Source: JACKII01 sp965222315
GTDB lineage: Bacteria > Pseudomonadota > Alphaproteobacteria > Bin95
Assembly: GCA_965222315.1 (NCBI GenBank)
Contig: OZ244951.1
Location: 5,084,001-5,148,000, forward strand
Reading direction: 5' to 3'
Length of the DNA: 64,000 nucleotides
A program made the translations under genes and the position numbers. Positions 7,587 to 17,875 of this stretch are shown here, piece after piece. How positions within the stretch are numbered: position 1 is the first letter of the stretch; each line of letters opens with the position of its first letter. The notes beneath the pieces are model-generated. The model ran no database searches, was not told the DNA's origin, and saw only the letters and a list, made by a program, of their open reading frames with translations.

Positions 7587-8776
7587 CCTCCACCAAAGTT
7601 AACCTTCCGATCAAGGGCGGTTGGCTGATTGCCCTGCTGACGGCGCTCGCAGCCCTCGGGCAGTTCGCAAGCAGCGCCTACCTGCCGTCCATGCCGGCGA
7701 TGGAGGCCGGGCTCGGCGCGAGCGCCAGCGCGGTGCAGTTGACCATGACGGTCTATCTGGCCGCCTTCGCCTCCGTGCAACTGTTCTTTGGACCGCTGGC
7801 CGACCGTTTTGGCCGGCGGCCGATTATGCTGACGGGCGGGGTGCTGTTCATTCTGGGCAGCCTGATGTGCATGACAGCGGTGTCGATTGAGACGGTTATC
7901 CTAGGCCGTGCGGTTCAGGGCGTAGGCGCGTGCGCTGGAGTCGTCGCCAGCCGCGCCGTCACCCGTGACCTGTTTGATGGGCCGGAACTTACCCGTGTCT
8001 CCGCCGCTATCGCCATGGCATTCTCGCTCGTTCCGGCGATTGCGCCACTGATTGGCGGAGGCTTGCAGATGCTTGCGGGCTGGCATGGCAATTTCGCCGC
8101 CGCCGCCCTGTTCGGTATAGCGGTGTTTATCCCGGTGGTGCTCTATCTGCGCGAGACCAACGAGAGCAAACTGGAGCGCCTGCATTTCGCCGCGGTTTGG
8201 GGGGGCTATCGGGAGGTGGCAGCGCACCCCCAATTCCGCGCTTATGCCTTCACCACCTCCGCCGTCATGGGCGGCCTGTTCGCCTTTCTGACCGGCGCGC
8301 CGAGCGTGCTGGTCGGTGACGGGCCGGGCCAGATCTCGCCCATCGAGTTCGGTATCTACCCGGCTCTCAGCATTCCGGGCTTCATCGTCTCCGGCATGAT
8401 CGTGCGGAAGACGGTAAAGACTGCCGGCGACGCCCCTCTCATGAAGCGCGGCGCGCTGTTCGCTTGTCTGGGCGGGGTCATGATGCTGGCGGCGGCCATG
8501 CTGGGGCTGGCTGGCGTGTGGGGCGTACTGGTCTCGATGATGGTGTTCGTCATCGGCATGGGTTTTGTCTTTTCCGTCGGTCATGCCGGCGCGCTGCGGC
8601 ACTTCAAGGAGCGGGCCGGCACCGCCAGCGCGCTCATGGGCGTGTTGCAGCTTGGCACCGCCGCTTTGTTCTCTGCCGTTGTCGCGGCGCTCGCTGGGCT
8701 GGGCGTGCTGTCGTTTGCGATTGCCATGACAGTGGCTGGTATAGCGGCCGTCGTTTTTAGCCGCGGCTGCCGCTAG
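7583..8776 (+). CDS. Bcr/CflA-family MFS drug exporter
   Basis: A 397-residue, 12-helix major facilitator of the DHA1 Bcr/CflA type, the usual length for the family. Visible features are LPSMPAM after helix 1, the motif-A loop FFGPLADRFGRRP between helices 2 and 3, and VVASRAVTRDLFDG after helix 4. The GTG start at 7583 overlaps the CoA-transferase stop by 4 bp (GTGA), so translation is probably coupled. Known relatives export bicyclomycin, chloramphenicol or small metabolites by proton antiport across the inner membrane. Its coupling to a CoA-transferase hints at export of an organic acid. Confidence 0.88.
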   Translation: MTSTKVNLPIKGGWLIALLTALAALGQFASSAYLPSMPAMEAGLGASASAVQLTMTVYLAAFASVQLFFGPLADRFGRRPIMLTGGVLFILGSLMCMTAVSIETVILGRAVQGVGACAGVVASRAVTRDLFDGPELTRVSAAIAMAFSLVPAIAPLIGGGLQMLAGWHGNFAAAALFGIAVFIPVVLYLRETNESKLERLHFAAVWGGYREVAAHPQFRAYAFTTSAVMGGLFAFLTGAPSVLVGDGPGQISPIEFGIYPALSIPGFIVSGMIVRKTVKTAGDAPLMKRGALFACLGGVMMLAAAMLGLAGVWGVLVSMMVFVIGMGFVFSVGHAGALRHFKERAGTASALMGVLQLGTAALFSAVVAALAGLGVLSFAIAMTVAGIAAVVFSRGCR

Positions 8777-8838
8777 GATTCCACTGCACGGTCACGGTGC
8801 CAACTGTCATTCGAGCATCCTTCAGGGACGACAATGTC

Positions 8839-10032
8839 ATGAAAACCTCCCTCTTCTACCTGCCCGACACGGGCAATGCCGACGAGCGCGAGCAGGGCAT
8901 GGCCGGGATGCGGCCGGAGCTTTACCAGCGCATGCTTTCCGACCTGTCGGCGCAGGCGCGGCTCGCGGACGATCTGGGCTACAACTCGATCAGCTTTACC
9001 GAGCATCACTTCCATATCGAAGGCTTCGAGATGTCCAACAACCCCGTGTTGCTGGACCTCTATATCGGAATGCAGACCAAGCAGATCCGCGTCGGACAGT
9101 TGGGTATCGTGTTGCCGGCGGCGAACCCGCTGCGCGTCGCCGAAGACATTGCCATGCTCGATCACATGACCGGAGGCCGCGCCAACGCCGGCTTCGCCCG
9201 CGGCTATCAGCGCCGCTGGGTGGACGTGTTGGGCCAGCATGCCCATGGTGTCCATGGCGCGCTGCCGGACCAGCACGATGCCATCGACCAGGCCAACCGC
9301 GACGCGTTCGAGGAGAATTACCGCCTGGTCAAGCGTGCCTGGACCGAGGAAATGATCGAGGGCTATCAGGGCAAGCTCTGGACAATCCCGATTCCCTCCA
9401 CCGGCTGGCCGCCGCGGGCGACCAAGGAGATGGGCAAGGGCGTGGATGAAAACGGTGTGCTGACCGCCATCGGTGTCGTGCCGAAGACCCTGCAAAAGCC
9501 GCACCCGCCGATCTTCCAGCCGTTCGCGACCTCTGAACGCTCCATGCGCTGGTGCGCAGACGAGGATATCGTCGCCATTGTGCCACCGGTGCACTGGAAG
9601 CTGGAGAACCACCTGCTCGACGTCTACGTCGACCAGTCCGGCAAACCGCGGGGCCAGAATGTTGCCTTTCTGCGCGACCTGATCATCTGCGACACGGACG
9701 CGGAGGCGCTGGCAATCTGGGAGCGTTCCTCGCGTTGGGCGTCGGAGAAATGGTTCGTTGATTTCGGCTTCCGCCAGGGTATGAAGGATCCGGATACCGG
9801 TGTGTTCCCCAGCGTAGAGGAAGTGCTGGCTGAAGGCTACGCCCTGGTCGGCAGTGAGGATACGGTCTGCCGCCAGCTGGAAAAGCTGGCCCGCCGCCTG
9901 CCGCTCAACTGGCTGTTCTGTTGGATGTTTACCGGCCTGATCGACAACGATACCAACATGCGCTCGCTGGAGCGGCTGATGACCAAGGTGCTGCCACGGG
10001 TCGGCATCGAGAACGAAGTTAACGGCGCTTAG
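8839..10032 (+). CDS. LLM-class flavin-dependent monooxygenase
   Basis: About 397 residues from the ATG at 8839 (MKTSLFYLPDTGN). The upstream GTG at 8797 adds a non-conserved leader. Luciferase-like features are SFTEHHFHIEGFEMSNNP near residue 56, the LGIVLPAANPLRVAED strand, and the DHMTGGRANAGFARGYQ turn. Its longer C-terminal part, with HPPIFQPFATS and VGSEDTVCRQLEKLAR, places it in a different LLM subfamily from the one at 1303. Electrons come from reduced FMN. The substrate is unknown. It is followed 35 bp later by an MFS gene. Confidence 0.85.
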   Translation: MKTSLFYLPDTGNADEREQGMAGMRPELYQRMLSDLSAQARLADDLGYNSISFTEHHFHIEGFEMSNNPVLLDLYIGMQTKQIRVGQLGIVLPAANPLRVAEDIAMLDHMTGGRANAGFARGYQRRWVDVLGQHAHGVHGALPDQHDAIDQANRDAFEENYRLVKRAWTEEMIEGYQGKLWTIPIPSTGWPPRATKEMGKGVDENGVLTAIGVVPKTLQKPHPPIFQPFATSERSMRWCADEDIVAIVPPVHWKLENHLLDVYVDQSGKPRGQNVAFLRDLIICDTDAEALAIWERSSRWASEKWFVDFGFRQGMKDPDTGVFPSVEEVLAEGYALVGSEDTVCRQLEKLARRLPLNWLFCWMFTGLIDNDTNMRSLERLMTKVLPRVGIENEVNGA

Positions 10033-10066
10033 GCGCCAATCGCGTCGGGAGGCGGAATATAAAGCC

Positions 10067-11395
10067 ATGCGGCAGGCGATCGGGGCATTAACGGCGCTAT
10101 TGTTCGGCGTGGGGCTGTTGTTATTTGGCCACGCCATGCTGACGACGCTGCTGTCGGTCCGGGCAGAGATCGCGGGCTTCGGTGCCGGCATGATCGGTGG
10201 CATTGGCACGGCTTATTATCTTGGTTTTTTCGGTGGTTGCATTTTCCTGCCGCCACTCATGCGCCGGGTCGGTCATATCCGTATGTTTAGTGCGGCTTCG
10301 GCCCTGGTGGCGGCGGCAACGCTGAGTTTCGGCCTGTTCGTGGAGCCTTGGGTCTGGCTGGCCGTGCGGCTGGCGACCGGTTTTGCCATGGCGACGACCT
10401 TCATGGCGGTGGAGAGCTGGCTGAATGTCCGCGCCACCAATGAAAGCCGCGGCCAGATCATGGGTGTCTATATGTTCGTGAACCTGGGCTCCGTCACAAT
10501 CGCCCAACAGGGCCTGCGCCTTGCTGCGCCCGACTCGCTCGAATTGTTTGCGATAGCCGCCTTGGCCATGTGCCTGGGCCTGTTGCCCGTGGCGCTCACC
10601 CGCAGCGAGCAGCCGCCGACCCCGCCATCCGTCAGCCTGCACCTGCGTGAATTGATACGCCTCTCGCCGATGGGCACCGTCGGCTGTTTCCTCTCGGGCC
10701 TCATTACTGCCCCCTTCTGGGCCCTGGGGGCGGTCTATGCGCAGCGCCTCGGCTATGACCTGGCGATGGCGACCCTGTTCATGAGCGTCGTGATCGCCGG
10801 TGGGACGCTGATGCAATGGCCGCTCGGTTGGATTTCCGACCGGTTCGACCGGCGGCTGGTGCTGATCGGAGTCTTCGGTGCGGTTACGCTGGTCAGCGGC
10901 ACGCTGGCGCTGACGCTTGGTCTGCCGATGCCGGTATGGCTGGCGCTTTCCGCGGCCTTCGGCGCGGCGGCGTTCTGCATCAACGCGCTCTGCGTAAGCC
11001 ACGTGAACGATGTCATGACCGGAGGCGACCGTATCAGTGTCAGCGCCGGCTTGCTGCTGCTGTTTGGTGCGGGCGCGGTGATCGCGCCGGTGCTCGCCGG
11101 CTTCACCATGGCCTGGTTCGGCCCCGGCGGTATGTTCGGCCAGGTGGCGGTCTGCGCGTTGATTGGGATGCTGTTCGCCCTGTTCCGGCGACATGCCCAG
11201 GCCGCCCCGCCGGTCGAGCAGAAAGAGCCGTTCCGGGCGATGGCTGGCACCACGGCTGCTGCCATTCCGCTGGACCCGCGGGTGCCGGCGGCAGAGGCCG
11301 GCTTTGAGGAGAATTTTGGAAGCGCGAACGAACCGGATGCCGGCGCCGAGGATAATGCTGAAAATCCTGAAGGGTCTGATGAGCGGGGCGCTTGA
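10067..11395 (+). CDS. MFS transporter, YcaD-like
   Basis: A 442-residue 12-helix major facilitator with the YcaD-type ESWLN motif after helix 4 (near residue 117) and the helix 8-9 loop GWISDRFDRRLV. A GGAGG ribosome site precedes the ATG. The hydrophobic core ends near residue 380. A hydrophilic, acidic C-terminal tail of about 60 residues follows (AAAIPLDPR to EDNAENPEGSDERGA) and is probably cytoplasmic and disordered. The transported substrate of YcaD-like carriers is not established. It lies between an LLM oxygenase and selA, with short gaps on both sides. Confidence 0.85.
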   Translation: MRQAIGALTALLFGVGLLLFGHAMLTTLLSVRAEIAGFGAGMIGGIGTAYYLGFFGGCIFLPPLMRRVGHIRMFSAASALVAAATLSFGLFVEPWVWLAVRLATGFAMATTFMAVESWLNVRATNESRGQIMGVYMFVNLGSVTIAQQGLRLAAPDSLELFAIAALAMCLGLLPVALTRSEQPPTPPSVSLHLRELIRLSPMGTVGCFLSGLITAPFWALGAVYAQRLGYDLAMATLFMSVVIAGGTLMQWPLGWISDRFDRRLVLIGVFGAVTLVSGTLALTLGLPMPVWLALSAAFGAAAFCINALCVSHVNDVMTGGDRISVSAGLLLLFGAGAVIAPVLAGFTMAWFGPGGMFGQVAVCALIGMLFALFRRHAQAAPPVEQKEPFRAMAGTTAAAIPLDPRVPAAEAGFEENFGSANEPDAGAEDNAENPEGSDERGA

Positions 11396-11428
11396 CGTGA
11401 GACGGTTGCTTGCCCGTAACTAGCGCCC

Positions 11429-12807
11429 ATGCCTGATCGTACGCCGCCCCATCCTCTGCTTCCTTCGGTCGATGCCGTCCTGAACCGGCCGCCGGTCGTT
11501 GCGCTTGTCGGACACTATGGCCGTCGTCCGGTGGTCGCCGCCATCCGGGCTACGTTGCAGGAAGCGCGCGAGCGCGGGGTATTTGACGAGACAGGATTGC
11601 CCGACCGGCTTTCCAGGCACCTCGCCGCGCGTCAGGCGGTCGGGCTGAAGCCGGTGTTCAACCTGACGGGCACCGTGCTGCACACCAATCTGGGCCGCGC
11701 GCCGCTGGCGGATGAGGCCATCGCCGCCATGACCGCCGCCGCGGGGGCCGCCGCCGTGGAGTTCGACCTTGCCAAGGGCCGCCGGGGTGAGCGTGACGCG
11801 CATGTGGAGGCCTGGCTTAAGGAGTTGACCGGGGCGGAGGCCGCACTGGTCGTGAACAACAACGCCGCTGCCGTATTGCTGGCCCTGAACTCGTTGGCTG
11901 AAGGCAGCGAAGTGATCGTCAGCCGCGGCGAACTGGTGGAGATCGGCGGCGCCTTCCGCATCCCTGACGTGATGGTCCGTGCGGGCGCGCGTCTGGCCGA
12001 GGTCGGCACGACGAACCGCACGCACCTGCGGGACTACGAAGCCGCGTTGGGTGCGGAGACGGCGGCGCTCATGAAAGTGCACCCCTCCAACTATGCCATC
12101 CAGGGCTTCACCTCCGCCCCACCCGAGTCCGAGATCGCAGCGCTGGCGCATGGCCGCGGCCTGCCATTCATAGACGATCTGGGCTCCGGCGCGTTGATCG
12201 ATATGACGACGCTCGGCCTGCCGGCGGAGCGCACGCCGATGCAGTCGCTCGCCGACGGGGCGGATATCGTCACCTTCAGCGGCGACAAGCTTTTGGGCGG
12301 GCCGCAATCCGGCCTGGTCGTGGGCCGCAAGGATTTGGTCGAGCGCCTGCGCAAAAACCCGCTGAAGCGGGCGATGCGCATCGACAAGGTGATGCTGGCG
12401 GCCTTGGAGGCGACGTTGATCCTCTACGACGATCCTGGCCGCGCGGCGGAACGCATTCCGGCTTTGCGCCTGCTCGCCCGGCCAGCGGATGAAATTCAGG
12501 CGGCGGCAGAGCGGCTTGCGCCCGCCTTTGCTGCCGCTCTGGGCGATGCCTTCGCCGTAACGTCGGAGCCTTGCCGCAGCCAGATCGGTTCCGGCGCGTT
12601 GCCGGTGGACCTGTTGGAGAGCAATGCGCTAGTCGCCCGTCCGGTGGTCGAGAAGGGCAAAGGCGCGGCCCTCAACCGCCTCGCCGCCTCATTCCGTGCC
12701 TTGCCGTTGCCGGTGGTGGGCCGCGTCGCTGACGATGCGCTCTGGCTCGACTTGCGTTGCCTGACGGACGAGGCCTCCTTCCTGACGCAGTTGGGGGAGA
12801 TGAAGCT

Positions 12808-12811
<4 letters not shown>
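11429..12811 (+). CDS. selA: L-seryl-tRNA(Sec) selenium transferase
   Basis: A 460-residue PLP enzyme that converts seryl-tRNA(Sec) to selenocysteyl-tRNA(Sec) using selenophosphate. SelA landmarks are NLTGTVLHTNLGRAPL near residue 78, VVNNNAAAVLLAL (141-153), IDDLGSGAL, and the PLP-binding lysine in FSGDKLLGG (K287). The length is normal for bacterial SelA. The stop TGA overlaps the GTG start of selB. No selD, tRNA(Sec) gene or recognisable selenoprotein gene is in the window. Confidence 0.96.
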
Positions 12812-14688
<1,877 letters not shown>

Positions 14689-14727
14689 CCAACGCTTTAA
14701 CGATACCACCAAACGAGGAAATCGCCG

Positions 14728-15507
14728 ATGACCACCCGCCGCTTCGAAGAAAAGACCGCCATCCTGACCGGCGGCGCGAAAGGCATCGGCAAGGCCACGG
14801 CGCTGCGTTATCTGAGCGAGGGCGGCCGCCTCGCCGTGATCGACCAGGAAGCGCCGGATAGCAGCTTCGCCGAAGCACTGCGCGCGGAAGCGGGGGCGGA
14901 CGCCCAGCGGCTTGCCTATTTTCAGGCAGACATCACGGACGAGAACGATGTTGCCCGCGTGGTGAAGGAAGCGGAGGGCGCGCTCGGCCCCGCGGACATT
15001 CTGGTGAACAATGTCGGCTTCGGCGCGAACCCCAAGCCTATCGAGGAATTGTCGCTGGAGGAGTGGAACAATTTCCAGTCCATTAACCTGACCACGGCAT
15101 TCCTGATGAGCCGCGCCGTGCTGCCGGGCATGCGCAACCGCGGCTATGGCCGGATCGTCAACCTGGCCTCCATCGCCGGGCGCAGCATCAGCGAGATCTC
15201 CAACCTGCACTATTCGACCGCCAAGGCCGCCATCCTGGGCTTCACCCGCAAGCTGGCCTTCGAGGAAGCGCCCCACGGGATCAGCGTGAACTCCGTCGCG
15301 CCGGGCACAGTGTTCACCGACCGGGTGCGCACCCGCTATGAGGCGCTGCCGGCGGAAGAGCAGCGTGTGCGCCTGGACGAAATCCCTATGAAGCGTGCCG
15401 CGAGGCCCGAGGAGATCGCGGCGGGTATCCTGTTCCTTGCGTCGGATGACGCCAGCTACATCACCGGCGCCTGCCTGGACGTGAACGGCGGCCGCTGGAT
15501 GGGGTGA
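14728..15507 (+). CDS. Short-chain dehydrogenase/reductase (FabG-like)
   Basis: A 259-residue classical SDR. The cofactor loop TGGAKGIG is at 14-21, the NNVG motif near 94-97, catalytic Ser148, and YxxxK as Y162 and K166 in HYSTAKAA. D39 at the end of strand 2 (LAVIDQE) favours NAD(H). The C-terminal YITGACLDVNGG segment is typical. It reduces or oxidises a hydroxy/keto group in the cytoplasm; the substrate is not evident. It follows selB by 39 bp with GAGGAA upstream, but has no obvious functional link to selenium. Confidence 0.9.
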   Translation: MTTRRFEEKTAILTGGAKGIGKATALRYLSEGGRLAVIDQEAPDSSFAEALRAEAGADAQRLAYFQADITDENDVARVVKEAEGALGPADILVNNVGFGANPKPIEELSLEEWNNFQSINLTTAFLMSRAVLPGMRNRGYGRIVNLASIAGRSISEISNLHYSTAKAAILGFTRKLAFEEAPHGISVNSVAPGTVFTDRVRTRYEALPAEEQRVRLDEIPMKRAARPEEIAAGILFLASDDASYITGACLDVNGGRWMG

Positions 15508-15529
15508 GGCGCACCTACACACAACTATC

Positions 15530-15622
15530 TCACCCTGAGTAGCCGCAACGCAGCGTATCGAAGGGCCTTTGCCAAAGCCCGTGGCGCCCTTCGATACGCG
15601 CCTGCGGCGCTACTCAGGATGA
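15530..15622. repeat. REP-like inverted repeat (TCACCCTGAGTAGC type)
   Basis: A long imperfect palindrome between the SDR and hyuA. TCACCCTGAGTAGC with CGTATCGAAGGGC on the left is mirrored by GCCCTTCGATACGC and GCGCTACTCAGGATGA on the right. This resembles the widespread dispersed intergenic palindromes of alphaproteobacteria. It may also act as a transcription terminator for the selA-selB-SDR run. Related CACCCTGAG-type ends recur at 30879-30949. Confidence 0.75.
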
Positions 15623-15707
15623 AAACGCCGGTGTTTCTTTCCCACCCTTGAGCCCTGCCGTTGCCCGGCCTAATCTCCCGGCTTCGTTCAATGAGGAGAG
15701 AAATTAC

Positions 15708-17726
15708 GTGGCCCTTCGCGTCGGTGTGGAAATAGGCGGGACATTTACCGATCTCGTCGCGTTCGAAGATGGCCGCGTGCAGGTCGCCAAGGTTCCTTCT
15801 ACTCCCGCTAGCCCGGATGTGGGCGCGTTCAACGCGATCAACGCCGCAGAGCTGAAACCGGCGGACATGGCCGACCTCGGCCACGGCTCGACCGTCGCCA
15901 CCAACGCGGTGCTGGAGCGCAAGGGTGCTCGCGTCGCCTTCGTCACCACGGCGGGCTTCCGGGACATTCTATTTCTGCAACGGCACACCCGCCGCAACAT
16001 CTACGACCTGCACTACAAGAAGCCCGCGCCGGTGGTGCGCCGCGCCGATTGCTTCGAGGTGGGCGAGCGGGTGCTCTCCGACGGCTCGGTTGAGACGGCG
16101 CTGGACGAGGCGGCGATTACCTCCGGTCTGATCCCAGCCTTGCAGCAGGGCCGCTACGACGCCGTCGCGGTCTGTCTGCTCAACGCCTACGCCAACGATG
16201 CGCACGAGCGGCGCGTGATCGAGTTGATTCACGGCAGTCTGCCCGGCGTCTTCATCACCGGCTCGGCCGACGTGATCCGGGAATTCCGGGAGTTCGAGCG
16301 CGCCTCCACCACCACGCTGGCGGCCTTCGTGCAGCCGGTAATCGACCGCTATCTCTCTCGGATCGAGGCTAACCTGGCGGAAGGTCAGTTCAAGGGCCGC
16401 TTTACCGTGATGCAGTCGAACGGCGGCAGGCTCCCGGCCGAGGGCATGCGCCGGAACGCCATCACCGCCCTGTTCAGCGGCCCGGCGGCGGGCGTCGTCG
16501 GCGCGGTGCGCCAGGCGGAGCGGAGCGGCTACAGGAACCTGATCACGTTCGACATGGGCGGCACCTCGACGGATGTTTGCCTGGTCGATGACGGCCAGCC
16601 GGCCACCACGCCGGACACGGAAATCGATGGCCTGCCGATCCGCACGCCGGTGTTGGATATTGTGTCTGTCGGCAGCGGCGGCGGCTCCATCGTCTGGGTG
16701 GACGATGGCGGCATGCTGCGCGTCGGGCCCGAAAGCGCCGGTGCGGACCCCGGCCCTGCCTGCTACGGCAAGGGCGGCAAGCGTCCGACCATCACGGACG
16801 CGCAGGTGATCGTCGGCGCGGTCCGGCCCGAAGGCTTCCTCGGTGGGAAGATGGCTATCGACGTGGAGGCCGCGCGCAAGGCCTTTGCTCCCGTTGCCGA
16901 GCATTTCGGCATGAGCATCGAGCAGGCCGCCGACGCCGCCATCCGCCTTGCCAACAACGCGGTGGTGCGGGCAATCCAGCTTGTCTCGACTGAGCGCGGC
17001 CGCGACCCACGAGACTATGCCCTGGTGCCGTTCGGCGGCGGCGGCCCCCTGCATGCGGCCCGGATTGCCGAGGAACTGGGCATCAAGACGCTGGTCGTGC
17101 CGCCCAATCCAGGCGTGTTGAGCGCTTATGGCCTGCTGGCGAGCGACTTCACCAAACATGATTCGCTGACCCGCAAGCTGGGTACAGCGGAAGCGGCAGT
17201 TGAGCTACCAGGCGTGCTCGCGGGGCTCGCCAAGGGCCTGGCGGACGAATTTGCGTCGCTGGGCCTGGACGGCGAGCCGTCCTTCGCCTTCTCCGCCGAC
17301 ATGCGCTTTGTCGGCCAGGCATTCGAGCTTTCTGTGCCGCTGTCCGGCGGCGCTGCCGAAGCGCTGAGCGAAGAGGCGCTGAAAGAGGGATTCGATCAGG
17401 TGCACCGGCAGGTCTACTTCCAGCCCGCCGACCCGGCGCGCGCGATTGAGGTCGTTGCCCTCCGCGTCGCCGCGACCCTGCCCGCGGGCGAACTGCCGAC
17501 GCTCGCCATCGCCCGCGATCATGCCCGGCCGGGCATGATCGCTAGCCTGTTCGACGATGGCGACTGGCGGGAGGGCTCGCTGCAAGACATCGCCTCGGTC
17601 GCGCAGGGCGAGGCGCTGCAAGGCCCGCTAATCCTCGCCGGGCCGACCTCAACCACCTACCTACCGGGCGGCTGGAGCGGCAAGCTTGACGCCCAGGACA
17701 ACCTCATTGTGACGCGGGAGGGGTGA
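15708..17726 (+). CDS. hyuA: Hydantoinase/oxoprolinase subunit A (ATP-binding)
   Basis: About 672 residues from the GTG at 15708, with GAGGAG 9 nt upstream. The N-terminus VGVEIGGTFTDL is the acetate/sugar kinase-like phosphate-binding motif of the HyuA family, followed by HGSTVATNAVLERKGA. A second nucleotide segment, NLITFDMGGTSTDVCL, lies near residue 280, and PFGGGGPLHA near 445. HyuA works with HyuB in ATP-dependent opening of hydantoin or 5-oxoproline type rings in the cytoplasm. hyuB follows after a REP element. The ring substrate is inferred from the neighbourhood to be a hydantoin-like imide. Confidence 0.9.
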   Translation: MALRVGVEIGGTFTDLVAFEDGRVQVAKVPSTPASPDVGAFNAINAAELKPADMADLGHGSTVATNAVLERKGARVAFVTTAGFRDILFLQRHTRRNIYDLHYKKPAPVVRRADCFEVGERVLSDGSVETALDEAAITSGLIPALQQGRYDAVAVCLLNAYANDAHERRVIELIHGSLPGVFITGSADVIREFREFERASTTTLAAFVQPVIDRYLSRIEANLAEGQFKGRFTVMQSNGGRLPAEGMRRNAITALFSGPAAGVVGAVRQAERSGYRNLITFDMGGTSTDVCLVDDGQPATTPDTEIDGLPIRTPVLDIVSVGSGGGSIVWVDDGGMLRVGPESAGADPGPACYGKGGKRPTITDAQVIVGAVRPEGFLGGKMAIDVEAARKAFAPVAEHFGMSIEQAADAAIRLANNAVVRAIQLVSTERGRDPRDYALVPFGGGGPLHAARIAEELGIKTLVVPPNPGVLSAYGLLASDFTKHDSLTRKLGTAEAAVELPGVLAGLAKGLADEFASLGLDGEPSFAFSADMRFVGQAFELSVPLSGGAAEALSEEALKEGFDQVHRQVYFQPADPARAIEVVALRVAATLPAGELPTLAIARDHARPGMIASLFDDGDWREGSLQDIASVAQGEALQGPLILAGPTSTTYLPGGWSGKLDAQDNLIVTREG

Positions 17727-17753
17727 GGGATGGCACCTCACATCACCCTGCAC

Positions 17754-17850
17754 CGTCATTGCGAGGAGCCGCAGGCGACGAAGCAATCCAGGGACCTCAA
17801 GCGATTTCCCCTGGATTGCTTCGCCCGCGTTCCGCGGACTCGCAATGACG
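17754..17850. repeat. REP-like inverted repeat (CGTCATTGCGAG type) between hyuA and hyuB
   Basis: CGTCATTGCGAGGAGCC and GACGAAGCAATCCAG on the left are mirrored by CTGGATTGCTTCGCC and CGCAATGACG on the right. This is the well-known CGTCATTGCGAG / GAAGCAATCCAG type of dispersed palindrome. It fills nearly the whole gap between two genes whose products form one enzyme, so it sits inside an operon. A related copy is at 28411-28519. Confidence 0.8.
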
Positions 17851-17875
17851 CCAAGAATATGACGGAGAACTAAGA

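Noticed and set aside
15507..15707. Possible tRNA(Sec) (selC) gene near selA-selB
   Set aside because: The gap folds as a long palindrome with REP ends, but shows no cloverleaf, no TTC loop pattern and no TCA anticodon arm.
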